Source: Cyclobacteriaceae bacterium
Lineage (GTDB): Bacteria > Bacteroidota > Bacteroidia > Cytophagales > Cyclobacteriaceae
Assembly (NCBI GenBank): GCA_026989535.1
Contig: JALSJD010000230.1
Location: 1-43,038, forward strand
Reading direction: 5' to 3'
DNA: 43,038 bases
Every line of letters begins with the position of its first letter. Position 1 is the stretch's first letter. The notes under the pieces are model-generated. The model saw only the letters and a list, made by a program, of their open reading frames with translations. It was not told the DNA's origin and made no database searches. A program made the translations under genes and the position numbers. This document shows positions 1 to 9,657 of this stretch, one piece after another.

Positions 1-441
1 ATAATAGCTTGTTGAAAAAGCATTTAAAACAGCCGGGTCACTAGTATCTAATCCATTAACATCAATACTACTCATACCCACACCAGCAGCTAGCCCAAAG
101 TTTATAAAATGCCCTTCAGCAAATGGCACTCGATAGCCAAATGTACCATAAGCAACAGAATTAGTTAAAAGCACTGCATTTTCTGAGTAAGCACTAAAGG
201 CATAGGATACATTTCCTTTGGTTGGAATTTGCAAGTTAAAGGTTGAGGTTGTAGGAGCATCTTCTATGCCTGCCCATTGTTGTCTATAATTTATATTTAG
301 CTCAGTAAAACCACTTACTCCAACATAACCAACATTATAAAGAAAAGGATCGAAAAAGTAATTGCTGTAAATCGGGTAGTTCTGAGCCATTGTTAACAAG
401 CTACTTATAGAAAATAGAAGGGTTAAAATATAACGTTTCAT
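1..441 (-). CDS. PorP/SprF family type IX secretion protein, N-terminal part
   Basis: This is the first 147 codons of a gene that runs off the left edge of the window. It starts with ATG at 441-439 and a signal peptide of about 20 residues ending in TMAQ. The mature part begins NYPIYSNYFFDPFLYNVGY and continues through QQWAGI and a glycine/aromatic-rich beta-strand pattern. That is the usual opening of PorP/SprF proteins, which form outer-membrane barrels attached to the T9SS and gliding machinery. Such genes very often sit next to a large protein with a gliding-associated C-terminal domain, as here, where the giant protein gene ends 13 bases upstream. The two are probably co-transcribed, and the barrel may anchor the giant protein at the cell surface. 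The family call is firm. The pairing is inferred from position. Confidence 0.85.
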   Translation of the reverse strand, partial: MKRYILTLLFSISSLLTMAQNYPIYSNYFFDPFLYNVGYVGVSGFTELNINYRQQWAGIEDAPTTSTFNLQIPTKGNVSYAFSAYSENAVLLTNSVAYGTFGYRVPFAEGHFINFGLAAGVGMSSIDVNGLDTSDPAVLNAFSTSYY

Positions 442-454
442 TTAGTTAGTAAAA

Positions 455-3400
455 TTATCGGATTATACGAATACCCCCAGATTTTGAAGAGCCATCTTCA
501 CATTCAAATACATAATAATAAGCATCTTCGCGCAATTGTTGTCCATCAAATACGCCTTCCCAATCATTAAGATAGGGCTGAGCTTCATAGATTTTTTTGC
601 CAAACCTATCAAATATTAGTAAACTGCAATCAGCAATACTTTGAAGATCTTCTGTAAAAACCCAAGTATCATTTATACCATCTCCATTGGGCGAAAATAT
701 TTTTGGTGGCTGATTTGAAAATCTAGGTTTTTCATTTGAGTCAATAATTTCTACCAAAACAGTGTCTGCTCCATTCAACCCGTCATTATCTGTAACTACT
801 AATTCAAATTCTAATGTCCCCTTACTCCAATTTTTTATCAGCAAAGAATCAGTATCAGCAAACTCCATCGTAATTGAAGCCCCCTCAATTTGCCTCCATT
901 TATAACCAACAATCAGCCCATCGGAATCGGTGCCTTTACCAATAACTAATGTAGAAGTTTCAGAGAGTTCAACGGTTTTATCCTGACCGGCATCGGCTAC
1001 TGGAATTTGAAAATCGGCAGAAATAACTGTAATTGTGCTAAAATCAAAAGCACTGGCACCTTCGTCATCTGTTACCGTTAGTTTAAAACTATAAGGGCCG
1101 AGCAAAATATCTGAAACTATAAATTCCTGCTGGTTTAGATTTCCAAATGTTCCTCCGGGGCTGCTGGTTACTTCCCATAAATAATTTAAAGTTCCTCCTT
1201 CTGGGTCTATTCCATTTCCGCTAACTGTAAAAGACCCATCCACAATTGATACAGAACGGTTGCCACCAGCATTTGCGGTAGGAGCTTGATTTACAGATTG
1301 AGGTAAAATGGTCACATTTACCTGATCTGAACCAGAATCTCCTATATTATCGGTAACTGTGAGCTGAAAGGTGTATTGCCCTTCTAACATATCTGTAATT
1401 TCAAAATTTTCTGATGTGGCATCCATAAAATTATAAGTGGGGCCACTTATTTTCTCCCAAAGGTAAGAAACAATGGTTCCGTCAGCATCTTGTCCGGCAC
1501 CAAGTAGTATGATTGAATTATTTGGCAAACTCACGGTTTGATCAATGCCCGCATTGGCTATTGGGGGTAGGTTGGCGCTTTCATTAAGTACTGTTACCAG
1601 TACATCGTCTGATCCTGATGCCCCTTGGTTATCAATAGCTGACAAATTAAATAGGTACTGGCCTTCTAACATGTCTTGAACTCTTAAAGTGGTTGTAGTT
1701 TCATTTAAAAGAGTGGCTGTTGGACCACTAACTTTAGTCCAAAGAAAAGAAGCGATGCTCCCATCTAAATCGCTTGCGGTACCTAAAATCTCTGTAGTGT
1801 TATTAGGTAGTTGAATTGTTATATTAGCCCCAGCATTAACTATGGGAGACTGATTTAAACTCTCTGCTAAAACAGTAAGTACCATCTGATCTGAACCTGT
1901 TTCTGTATCATCATCCATTACAGTTAATCGAATAACATAACTTCCTTCGATGCAATCTGAAATAGTAAGTGTGCTTGTATTTTGATTAGATAAAGTTGCG
2001 GGTGGCCCACTTATCAATTCCCATAAATAGCTTTGAATTGAACCATCACTATCAGACCCGCTTCCGGAAATATTAGCAGAGTTAGTAGGTAAATTAATGG
2101 AAATATCAGCTCCTGCATTGGCCAAAGGAGGAATATTAGCAGCATTTGATAATACAGTTACCGTTACATTATCACTGCCTGTTGCTCCGTCATCATCAGT
2201 TACAACCAGCTGAAAAACATAGATTCCTTCGAGCATATTGGCTATGCTTAGGTTTGGTAGCGCATCATTTATGAGGGTGGCCGTTGGTCCGCTAATTTTA
2301 GTCCATAAGTACCCCGTAATACTGCCATCATTATCCGAACCACTACCAAACAAAGTAATCGAATTTGTTGGAAGTTGAATAGTTTGATTTGCCCCTGCTA
2401 AAGCTGATGGTGCTTGATTAACAATGGCTGGTTGAACAGTTACACTCACTTCATCGGTGTCTGTGGCACCATCATCATCGGTTACTCTTAAACTAAAAGT
2501 GTAATTACCTTCAAGTAAATTAGAAAGCGAAAGGGTAGCCGTTGTACTATTACTTAAAGTAGCCGAAGGCCCAGTAATCTTAGTCCAAAGATAACTAGTA
2601 ATTGTGCCGTCCGAATCTGTTCCGGAGCCAGTAAGCACCAATGAGTTTAATGGCAGGGCAATGGTTTTGTTTAAACCACCATTGGCAACAGGTGGTTGGT
2701 TGGCATCTACAACCGTTATTTGTACTTCATCAAAGTTTGAGCCTCCATCATTATCAGTAGCTGTTAATCTAAAAGTAAAAACACCTATACTAAGGCTGGT
2801 TACTGAAAGTGTAGCAGTTGATTGATTTTGCAAAACTTCTCCTGAAGGACCACTAGTTTTTTCCCAAAGGTAAGAAACAATGGTTCCGTCTGAATCCGTA
2901 GCTGTACCACCTATGCTCGTAGCATTTGTAGGCAAAATAATGGTTTGATCTATTCCAGCATTTACAACAGGCACCTGATTAGAAACAGCTGGGTTTACAG
3001 TTATTTCCATTTCATCAAAGGTAGAAGCCCCAAGATTATCTATTACTGTTAATCTAAAAACGCAAACTCCTTCTAGCACTTGTGTTAAATTAAGCTGGTT
3101 TGCGCTCTGAGAAAACGTAGCAGCTGGCCCCGATTCCTGAGTCCAATTTAAATTTACTATTGTGCCATCGGGGTCGTTTGAAGTAGCTATTACATCAAAG
3201 GGCGTTGACGCAGTTGTTACAGTAATATCTGCTCCAACGTTAACTATTGGAGGTATATTTGCTGAGGATACATCCACAATTACTTCATCAAAACTTGAAG
3301 CACCACCATCATCCAATACCGTTAATCGAAAAGTATAAACGCCAAGTACTAGGTTGGTTAGATCAAGCGAAATCGTAGATTCGCCACTCATTGTTACAGA

Positions 3401-5725
3401 AGGGCCAGCCTCCTTAGTCCAAAGGTAAGAGGTGATTGTTCCATCGTCTGTTACTATAGCTGTAATAGTTATGGCATTAGCTGGTAAAACCAGAAACCTA
3501 TCTACCCCAGCATCAACTACCGGGCTTTGGTTTACTGAGGCAGGAAATACAACGACCGTAATCTGATCTGTATCTTGAGCTCCTTCATTATCAGTTACCA
3601 ATAACTCAAAAATATAATTTCCTTCCATCATGTTTGTTACAATCAACTCCGAAGTCTCAAAGTCGGTAAGAGTAGCTGCTGGCCCACTAACTTTAGTCCA
3701 GGCAAAGCTTACAATTGTTCCATCTGGGTCTGTGCCCGACCCTGTAATTGTAACACTTGTTTGCGGCAACGAAAAATTAATATCTGCACTAGCATTGGCA
3801 ATAGGATTTTGGTTAACAGGAGCCGCATTCACAACCAAAGTCATCTCATCAAAAGTACTGGCTCCATCGTTATCTGTTACCAACAGCCGAAACGTATAAG
3901 TACCTTCTAGCAAGTCTGAGGCTGTAAATATTGGTTGATTAGTGTTGGTTAAAGTTGCGGAAGGCCCTGATGTTTTGCTCCACAAATAAGAGACAATGGT
4001 GCCATCGGCATCTGAGCCATTGCCCGAAATGTTGATTTGATTGGTTGGTAACGTTATAAAAAGATTAGACCCTGCATTTACTGAAGGGGGCATATTTGCA
4101 GAAACAACAATTACTTCTACATCATCCGTAGCGGTTGCTCCTTGGTTGTCAGTAACCATTAATCTAAAAACATAAGTTCCTGCAACTAAATCATTTACAG
4201 TTAAGGTAGCCTGATCTGAGTTGACCAAAGTACCCGAAGCAGGCCCTGATTGTTTGGTCCATAAATAAGAAGCAATAGAGCCATCAGGGTCGCTTGCTAC
4301 CCCTATTAAATTTATGGTATTTGTTGGTAAATTAACCGTTGTGTTAGAACCCGCATTAACAGAAGGTATTTGATTTACTGCTGCTGGGTTAACAGTTACA
4401 GTTACCTCATCAAAATCTGTTGCGCCATTATTATCTGTTACAGTTAAACGAAAAACATAGGTTCCTTCGAGCAAATCAGTAAGCGATAAAGTAGCTTGAT
4501 TTTCATTTGTCATTATTACGCTTGGCCCAGACTGCTTAGTCCAAGCATACGTTGTTATGGCACCATCCGAATCGCTGCCAGCACCTGTAAGATTGAGTGA
4601 GTTAGTGGGTAAAGTAATTGATTGATCTGAACCAGCATTTGCGTTCGGAGATTGGTTTACAAATGCGGGTTCTACAACTAAATTTACTTGATCAGTACCT
4701 GTATTTCCATCGTTATCTGTTACTTCTAGTTCAAATACGTATGTACCTTCAAGCAAATCATTAACTGTTAAATTAGCGGATGTGGCATTAACCAAGGTGC
4801 TTGTTGGCCCACTTAACTGTGACCATAAATAACTAGCAATAGAGCCATCTGAATCTGTACCGCTTCCGGCAAAGGATGTTGAGTTGGTTGGTAAAGTGAT
4901 GGTTTGGTTACTACCTGCATTGGCCACAGGGTTGCCACCTAATGTTTGCAATAGCAACCATTCATACATATTAGGTGTGTGCAATGAATTGTCAGTTCTA
5001 AAAGCTCGACTCCAAGAATTGTGCCCAACCCCAGAATAAATAGTAAATAAGCCTTGCTGGTCTGGCGCAGGAACACAATCGTTATAAGCATCAATCATAA
5101 CCTGTCCGCGATTTACCGTTATAGTGTTATCATTTTCGCCATGAAAGCCCCATAATGCATAGGTAGGTGTTCCTAAATTACATACAATATTTTTATTTCC
5201 CCAAGCTGCAATCGGAACTAACGCAGCTACCCTATTGGGGTTATTATGATTTGTATTATAAATAAAATTCCAAACTCCATTACCGCCAAGGCTTAAGCCA
5301 ACAAGGTAAATTCTTGCAGGGTCAACACGGTAAGTATTAATTGCATGATTAATCAATTCTTTTATTGTTGGTGCATTCCAGCTCGAGCCATTTAATTGAG
5401 GCGACATCACAATAAAACTAAATTCTTGCCCTGTACCACCAGCTTGAAAGGTCATGTCATGTCCATTCTCAATATGGTTTGAGATACCAAAGTATCGTAC
5501 CTTATCAATATTGGTTCCTCTTTCACCAGTTCCATGAAGCCATATTAAAAGAGGGTAAGATTTGGTGGTAGAGCTATAATCTGCTGGCAGATGCTCTAAA
5601 TAACGTGTATTTCTTACAGGTTCAACGCGTATTGGTTGAATTTGCCCAACTGAAACATGAACAGTTAAAACTAATAAGAATACAAGAAAAAACTGAAAAA
5701 AGTTTAAATAAGTATTACGAATCAT
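455..5725 (-). CDS. Giant secreted esterase-like protein with 15 PKD-type repeats and T9SS type B tail
   Basis: The protein has 1756 residues. A signal peptide of about 27 residues ends at SVGQ. Residues ~30-260 form an alpha/beta-hydrolase resembling PHB-depolymerase/feruloyl-esterase-like enzymes: oxyanion segment WLHGTGERG (62-70), nucleophile elbow GLSLGG with Ser145, acid GENDN with Asp199, and His235 in GVGHNSW. Then follow 15 repeats of about 90 residues (267 to ~1660), each with a PxANAG..., LPTN, GSGTDSDG, YLWxxxSGP, LLEGTYxFxLxVTDNDGA pattern typical of PKD/REJ-like Ig folds. The last ~90 residues start at PPKIFSPNGDGINDTW and form the gliding-motility-associated C-terminal (CHU_C) domain, a T9SS type B signal. 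Expected location is the cell surface or medium, possibly on the neighbouring PorP-like barrel. The substrate is unknown and could be acylated polysaccharide. A TAnnTTTG motif lies 64-71 bases upstream of the ATG. Confidence 0.88.
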   Translation of the reverse strand: MIRNTYLNFFQFFLVFLLVLTVHVSVGQIQPIRVEPVRNTRYLEHLPADYSSTTKSYPLLIWLHGTGERGTNIDKVRYFGISNHIENGHDMTFQAGGTGQEFSFIVMSPQLNGSSWNAPTIKELINHAINTYRVDPARIYLVGLSLGGNGVWNFIYNTNHNNPNRVAALVPIAAWGNKNIVCNLGTPTYALWGFHGENDNTITVNRGQVMIDAYNDCVPAPDQQGLFTIYSGVGHNSWSRAFRTDNSLHTPNMYEWLLLQTLGGNPVANAGSNQTITLPTNSTSFAGSGTDSDGSIASYLWSQLSGPTSTLVNATSANLTVNDLLEGTYVFELEVTDNDGNTGTDQVNLVVEPAFVNQSPNANAGSDQSITLPTNSLNLTGAGSDSDGAITTYAWTKQSGPSVIMTNENQATLSLTDLLEGTYVFRLTVTDNNGATDFDEVTVTVNPAAVNQIPSVNAGSNTTVNLPTNTINLIGVASDPDGSIASYLWTKQSGPASGTLVNSDQATLTVNDLVAGTYVFRLMVTDNQGATATDDVEVIVVSANMPPSVNAGSNLFITLPTNQINISGNGSDADGTIVSYLWSKTSGPSATLTNTNQPIFTASDLLEGTYTFRLLVTDNDGASTFDEMTLVVNAAPVNQNPIANASADINFSLPQTSVTITGSGTDPDGTIVSFAWTKVSGPAATLTDFETSELIVTNMMEGNYIFELLVTDNEGAQDTDQITVVVFPASVNQSPVVDAGVDRFLVLPANAITITAIVTDDGTITSYLWTKEAGPSVTMSGESTISLDLTNLVLGVYTFRLTVLDDGGASSFDEVIVDVSSANIPPIVNVGADITVTTASTPFDVIATSNDPDGTIVNLNWTQESGPAATFSQSANQLNLTQVLEGVCVFRLTVIDNLGASTFDEMEITVNPAVSNQVPVVNAGIDQTIILPTNATSIGGTATDSDGTIVSYLWEKTSGPSGEVLQNQSTATLSVTSLSIGVFTFRLTATDNDGGSNFDEVQITVVDANQPPVANGGLNKTIALPLNSLVLTGSGTDSDGTITSYLWTKITGPSATLSNSTTATLSLSNLLEGNYTFSLRVTDDDGATDTDEVSVTVQPAIVNQAPSALAGANQTIQLPTNSITLFGSGSDNDGSITGYLWTKISGPTATLINDALPNLSIANMLEGIYVFQLVVTDDDGATGSDNVTVTVLSNAANIPPLANAGADISINLPTNSANISGSGSDSDGSIQSYLWELISGPPATLSNQNTSTLTISDCIEGSYVIRLTVMDDDTETGSDQMVLTVLAESLNQSPIVNAGANITIQLPNNTTEILGTASDLDGSIASFLWTKVSGPTATLLNETTTTLRVQDMLEGQYLFNLSAIDNQGASGSDDVLVTVLNESANLPPIANAGIDQTVSLPNNSIILLGAGQDADGTIVSYLWEKISGPTYNFMDATSENFEITDMLEGQYTFQLTVTDNIGDSGSDQVNVTILPQSVNQAPTANAGGNRSVSIVDGSFTVSGNGIDPEGGTLNYLWEVTSSPGGTFGNLNQQEFIVSDILLGPYSFKLTVTDDEGASAFDFSTITVISADFQIPVADAGQDKTVELSETSTLVIGKGTDSDGLIVGYKWRQIEGASITMEFADTDSLLIKNWSKGTLEFELVVTDNDGLNGADTVLVEIIDSNEKPRFSNQPPKIFSPNGDGINDTWVFTEDLQSIADCSLLIFDRFGKKIYEAQPYLNDWEGVFDGQQLREDAYYYVFECEDGSSKSGGIRIIR

Positions 5726-5788
5726 TTTTATGTTTTTAAAGTGACACTTAGTGTTTGTTCATAAGTAAATAACATTGCCAACTAGGTA

Positions 5789-5796
5789 CAAATTTA
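5789..5796 (-). promoter_or_regulatory. Candidate -7 promoter element TAAATTTG
   Basis: On the minus strand this reads TAAATTTG, an exact match to the Bacteroidota -7 consensus TAnnTTTG. It lies about 64 bases upstream of the giant esterase/PKD gene, in the 120-base gap after the preceding glycosyltransferase. No clear -33 TTG box was found at the usual distance, so the call rests on the -7 match and the position. Confidence 0.45.
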
Positions 5797-5845
5797 GAAT
5801 ATAAATATACTTTAAAATAGAGATAAAGCACTAAAAGTTAATGTT

Positions 5846-6988
5846 TTATGCCCTGATTTGGGAATACATTTTTTTATATACTTCTACCAATTTTTCAGCA
5901 CTAATTTTCCAATCAAAATTTTTAGCATTTTTAGTGCCCAGAGAAATATTTTTAGAGGATAAATTTTCCTTATTTTCCAATATCTTAATAATCCCATCAG
6001 CAATCTCAACCGGATTATAAGGATCTACTAAAACTGCGGCCTCGTTAGCAATTTCAGGCATTGCTGTTAATTTCGAAGTAACTACTGGTGTTCCGCAAGC
6101 CATAGATTCTAATATGGGTAACCCAAAACTTTCTCGGAGTGATGGATATAGAAAAATTTTTGCCTTTCGATAATATGTGGGCATATAACTATAAGCAACA
6201 TGATCGGAGACATAAATGTGGTTTATTAAATGAGTTGCTTTAATTTCCACTAAAATTTTAAAGATGTAGTTCTCACTCACATCTGTAATAACAAGCGTTG
6301 GCACTGCCTTACTATACAACTTAAGTAATTTTTTATATGCTCTAAGAACCCCAATTGTATTTTTCTTAAATGCGGTATTACCCAAGAATAAGATATATCC
6401 ATCCGGAAAATTATCTAAAAATTGCAAATCTTTAGTTGGCTCATTTTCAATTGGCTGAAAGTTAGTGCTAACTCCATTGTACACCACAGTAACTAAAGTA
6501 GGATCAATTTTAAAATAGTTAACTATATTTTGTTTTTCGTACTGTGATACGGTAATAATATGGTTACTATGTGCAACAGATCTCGGTACTACTATTCTAC
6601 GGTATATATTCCCAAAATTTTGATAAGCATTGCCTGAAAAATTTATAATTTCTAAATAAATAATATCGTGTAATGTAAGAAGTACTGGCTGGTTATAGAA
6701 AATTGGGGCTGTATTACTGGTGCAGTGGAGTATATCTAACTTGTCTTTCTTTGCATATTTTGGAAGTAATACTTGCTCCCAGAATGGGTGATTATAGCAA
6801 GGTAGTACTTTGATTTTGAAATTTTCAGTATCCTCAATACAATTGGAATCTTCGTCATCCTTTACATAAACTATGTATTCGTTAACTTTATCAATCTTTT
6901 GAAGCTGTTTGATAATTTCAAGCGTAACTATCTCCATGCCATGCTTTCTTTTTCTAAATAAGCGCTGTGCTTCTATACCTATTTTCAT
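5846..6988 (-). CDS. Glycosyltransferase, GT4 family (group 1)
   Basis: This 380-residue GT-B enzyme begins MKIGIEAQRLFRKRKHGMEIV, a usual GT4 opening with a glycine-rich loop region. The second domain carries the nucleotide-sugar binding signature YPSLRESFGLPILESMACGT, with the E-x7-E pair, followed by PVVTS and EIANEAAVLVDP. It is cytoplasmic and would transfer a sugar, probably mannose-like or GlcNAc-like, to a growing lipid-linked oligosaccharide. Donor and acceptor cannot be read from sequence. It overlaps the upstream GT2 gene by four bases (6985-6988), so translation is probably coupled. It is the last gene of the operon that begins with the response regulator. Confidence 0.88.
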   Translation of the reverse strand: MKIGIEAQRLFRKRKHGMEIVTLEIIKQLQKIDKVNEYIVYVKDDEDSNCIEDTENFKIKVLPCYNHPFWEQVLLPKYAKKDKLDILHCTSNTAPIFYNQPVLLTLHDIIYLEIINFSGNAYQNFGNIYRRIVVPRSVAHSNHIITVSQYEKQNIVNYFKIDPTLVTVVYNGVSTNFQPIENEPTKDLQFLDNFPDGYILFLGNTAFKKNTIGVLRAYKKLLKLYSKAVPTLVITDVSENYIFKILVEIKATHLINHIYVSDHVAYSYMPTYYRKAKIFLYPSLRESFGLPILESMACGTPVVTSKLTAMPEIANEAAVLVDPYNPVEIADGIIKILENKENLSSKNISLGTKNAKNFDWKISAEKLVEVYKKMYSQIRA

Positions 6989-7926
6989 GGGGTAGTTTGC
7001 TTAATGGCAGTAGGTCGATTATATAAATTCCATATTACTCCTTTAAAAAATGGGGCAATATGAGAAAACGCTCTTTTTCTTACAAACCTTACTACGGTTG
7101 CTGGCATTACCACCAAAGTATAATATAGGTAAAATACTATGAGTTGGCTTGGGAGGTAAGCTCTTCGCATAAACAAGATACGATTACGCGTATGATAATA
7201 AGTTTTTAATGGGCTGTTTTTTCCGATAGAGAAAGAAGCTTTATGGTATATTACACCCAATGGCTGATAATATATTTCATATCCTTGTTTTACCATTCTT
7301 TCCGACCAATCCAGTTCTTCATAATACATAAAGTAGCCTTCATAAAACAACCCCGTACTTTCTATAACCGCTCGTTTAACTAACATTGCTGCTCCATGTG
7401 CATAGCTTGTATTCCTTGCCACATCATGCTGCCCTTTATCTTCTTCATTAAAACCAATAATAGTATTTCTGCCCGTAAAACGATTTATTTTGGTAAATCC
7501 CGCATATTGAATAACTGTTGGATGATCAAAGTATTTTATTTTAGGGCTCACAGCGCCTATCTTATTATTTTCGAAAAAAGGGCTAATAAGATGTTGTAAT
7601 AAATTTGGTGTAACTTCAGTATCGTTATTCACAATAAAGAAGAAATCGCCTTTGGCCTTTGTCATTCCAAGATTATTGGCTCCAGCAAAGCCCAAGTTTT
7701 TTTTGCTGATGAAGTATATCACTTTGGGAAAACGAGAGGCAATAGTTGTAGAATAATCTTCCAAACAGCCATTATCAATAAGTAGTATTTCAAAATTAGG
7801 ATACGTTAACGATTTGGTGGATTCCAAAAATTGCAACGTAACCTCCATCTGCCGGTAGTTGATAGTAATAATTGAAATTTTAGGATGAGTACTTTTAGTT
7901 GCCATCCTCGGATTGTTCGTTGCCAT
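6985..7926 (-). CDS. Glycosyltransferase, GT2 family (rhamnosyltransferase-like)
   Basis: The protein has 313 residues. The GT-A fold is evident from ISIITINYRQMEVTLQFLES, ILLIDNG, NLGFAGANNLGM and the metal-binding region VNNDTEV, followed by MYYEELDWSERM near residues 205-215. These are features of WbbL-like rhamnosyltransferases and related GT2 enzymes. The C-terminal part has a hydrophobic stretch around residues 265-285 that may contact the membrane. The first ATG (7926) lies 32 bases inside the upstream gene. A second ATG at 7905 would give an 11-base overlap and is equally plausible. The sugar specificity is not known. It probably acts in the same repeat-unit assembly as its two neighbours. 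Confidence 0.85.
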   Translation of the reverse strand: MATNNPRMATKSTHPKISIITINYRQMEVTLQFLESTKSLTYPNFEILLIDNGCLEDYSTTIASRFPKVIYFISKKNLGFAGANNLGMTKAKGDFFFIVNNDTEVTPNLLQHLISPFFENNKIGAVSPKIKYFDHPTVIQYAGFTKINRFTGRNTIIGFNEEDKGQHDVARNTSYAHGAAMLVKRAVIESTGLFYEGYFMYYEELDWSERMVKQGYEIYYQPLGVIYHKASFSIGKNSPLKTYYHTRNRILFMRRAYLPSQLIVFYLYYTLVVMPATVVRFVRKRAFSHIAPFFKGVIWNLYNRPTAIKQTTP

Positions 7927-9109
7927 GAGGCGTATGAATAAAAGAGGTTTTTGCTTTCTTTAATTTAAATATTAACAAAAACATAATTGCAAAAACTTTT
8001 GGCAAGGTAACCAAAGCCTTAATAAAATCTTTGCCATAATAAGAAGTAGGAATAGCAATAATGTTGCTCAATAATAAAATTGCCAAAAGCCAATACCAAA
8101 GTGTAGCAGATATTGAGGAAAGCTGAGGAAATAAAATAAGCAGAAAACAGATAGCAAATAATAATCCTATATTAACAATTCTTGGAAGCTGAACATTCCT
8201 AAGAATTGTACTATTAAAATAAGAGAAGTTGCCTCTTAGAAGCCCTTTAAAGCCAGCCCAGAAATACCTAAACAAATAATGATATTGGCTATAAATCCAC
8301 CTCTTCCGTTGGTTTTCAAACACTTCAATATTATTTACTTTTTCATCAAGAACGATGGCTCTTTTAAGGTATTCTACTTTAATCCCACGATTAATTAAAC
8401 GTACTTCCATATCTCTATCAAACCCCCCGATAGAATCCATTTGTCCTATCACCGTTTTTAAGAGTTTAAAGTTTAATGCCATACCTGACCCAATAAAAGA
8501 GCAGGATAAACCTAAAGCCGAAGACCCTTGTCTATAAATATGATTATTGATTGATTCACTAATCGCATCTAAAAATGCCATTGAGGTACTTTTGTTTTTG
8601 GCCACTCTCTGACCTTGAATTGCCTGCATTCCTTTTGAAAACGCACCATTCACGTGGTTCAAAAAGTCATTTTCCATCAAATTGTCAGCATCTAATATAA
8701 CGGCTATTTGATAGTCATCTTCAATTTGGTTAATTGCTTCGTTCAATGCCTTTACCTTTGTGCTTACTTCAAAATCAACAATTATAATTTCAAGATTTTT
8801 TATACATTCCAATGCTTCTATAGTCTCAGGTTTAAGTGAGTCTGCAATAACTACAACTTTAAAACTATCTGCTGGGTAATTATGATTAACTGCTGCTTTC
8901 GCAACTGATACAATTACGCTGTCTTCTTTATAGGCTGGTATAAAAACTGCAATTTTCCGCTTTTGAGAGTAGAAGTATATTGGGTCTTTAAAAAAGAAAG
9001 CTGCAACAGAAAAAACTATTGAGTAAGCAACTGTATATATATAATAGATTAGAAACACCCATTCTACTATCAAAACTGCATTTCTAAAGAAAACCTCAAA
9101 CGTTGACAT
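7895..9109 (-). CDS. Membrane glycosyltransferase, GT2 family (processive, BcsA-like)
   Basis: This is a 404-residue inner-membrane protein. One or two helices span residues 10-38, a cytoplasmic GT2 catalytic domain covers about 50-290, and about three helices lie at 308-380. Catalytic landmarks are FIPAYKED (57-64), DADN (140-143), the base-bearing GGFDRDMEV (228-236) and QRKRW (267-271), the QxxRW motif of processive synthases such as cellulose, chitin and poly-GlcNAc synthases. No PilZ domain is present. It could polymerise a glycan or add a single sugar at the membrane. The motif set favours processive activity, but this is an inference. It lies between a small membrane protein and a GT2 gene in the response-regulator-led operon. 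Confidence 0.85.
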   Translation of the reverse strand: MSTFEVFFRNAVLIVEWVFLIYYIYTVAYSIVFSVAAFFFKDPIYFYSQKRKIAVFIPAYKEDSVIVSVAKAAVNHNYPADSFKVVVIADSLKPETIEALECIKNLEIIIVDFEVSTKVKALNEAINQIEDDYQIAVILDADNLMENDFLNHVNGAFSKGMQAIQGQRVAKNKSTSMAFLDAISESINNHIYRQGSSALGLSCSFIGSGMALNFKLLKTVIGQMDSIGGFDRDMEVRLINRGIKVEYLKRAIVLDEKVNNIEVFENQRKRWIYSQYHYLFRYFWAGFKGLLRGNFSYFNSTILRNVQLPRIVNIGLLFAICFLLILFPQLSSISATLWYWLLAILLLSNIIAIPTSYYGKDFIKALVTLPKVFAIMFLLIFKLKKAKTSFIHTPHGNEQSEDGN

Positions 9110-9183
9110 ATTGTTAAGCTATTGACTTTTATTGGTTAATAATTTGTAGTAAAAACGCTATATAGTAAGTATATAATTGCCAA

Positions 9184-9585
9184 TTAGCCTGCCTTTATTC
9201 GAGCAACAAGGAGTGTTATAGACACAAAAAACTGTGTCGCAATCATTGTAGAAACCCCTGCAACTAAATTAAAATCCATAAAATAACCAATTACGTTTGG
9301 AATATAAAGAACCAGAATACTAAAGAGTTGTGCTTTATACAGTGCATTGATAAAATTAAATTCTTTATTCTCAGTTCTATATACATTTAGCAAATGAGCT
9401 AGATTTAATGTAATTATGGGCATTGAAATTGACAAAGAAATAATAGTAAGACGAAAAATGCTCCATTCAAAAAAATATTGTTTTTGAAAAAGAAAGATAA
9501 ATAAATAACCCGGTATAAATAATGTTAATAATAGAAGAAAAGATACAATTAAATAACCTGAAAAAACTCTTGGATTGGTTGCCAT
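9184..9585 (-). CDS. Small four-helix membrane protein, function unknown
   Basis: The protein has 133 residues and I do not recognise the family. Four hydrophobic segments, roughly residues 10-33, 42-66, 83-106 and 108-129, suggest four membrane helices with short loops and a more polar loop around NVYRTENKEFNF (68-79). There is no signal peptide, cysteine pair or catalytic motif. It sits between the sugar transferase and the BcsA-like glycosyltransferase, with gaps of about 70 bases on each side, so it is probably part of that operon. It could be an accessory subunit of a membrane glycosyltransferase or a transport helper. Its reality as a gene is supported by its location, its ATG start and consistent hydrophobic patterning. 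Confidence 0.65.
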   Translation of the reverse strand: MATNPRVFSGYLIVSFLLLLTLFIPGYLFIFLFQKQYFFEWSIFRLTIISLSISMPIITLNLAHLLNVYRTENKEFNFINALYKAQLFSILVLYIPNVIGYFMDFNLVAGVSTMIATQFFVSITLLVARIKAG

Positions 9586-9657
9586 AATTATGAAATAAGA
9601 ATCTAAAAACTATGTTAATAATTCAAAGATATAAATTATTAATTGCGCGTATCTCCA

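Noticed and set aside
3630-3899. Plus-strand ORFs opposite the PKD repeats (also 2604-2825)
   Set aside because: They recur because the repeats recur; the minus-strand protein has full domain support.
455-5725. Possible tandem DNA duplication or assembly collapse in the PKD repeat region
   Set aside because: The 15 repeats differ strongly at DNA level and keep one frame, so they are old, diverged protein repeats.
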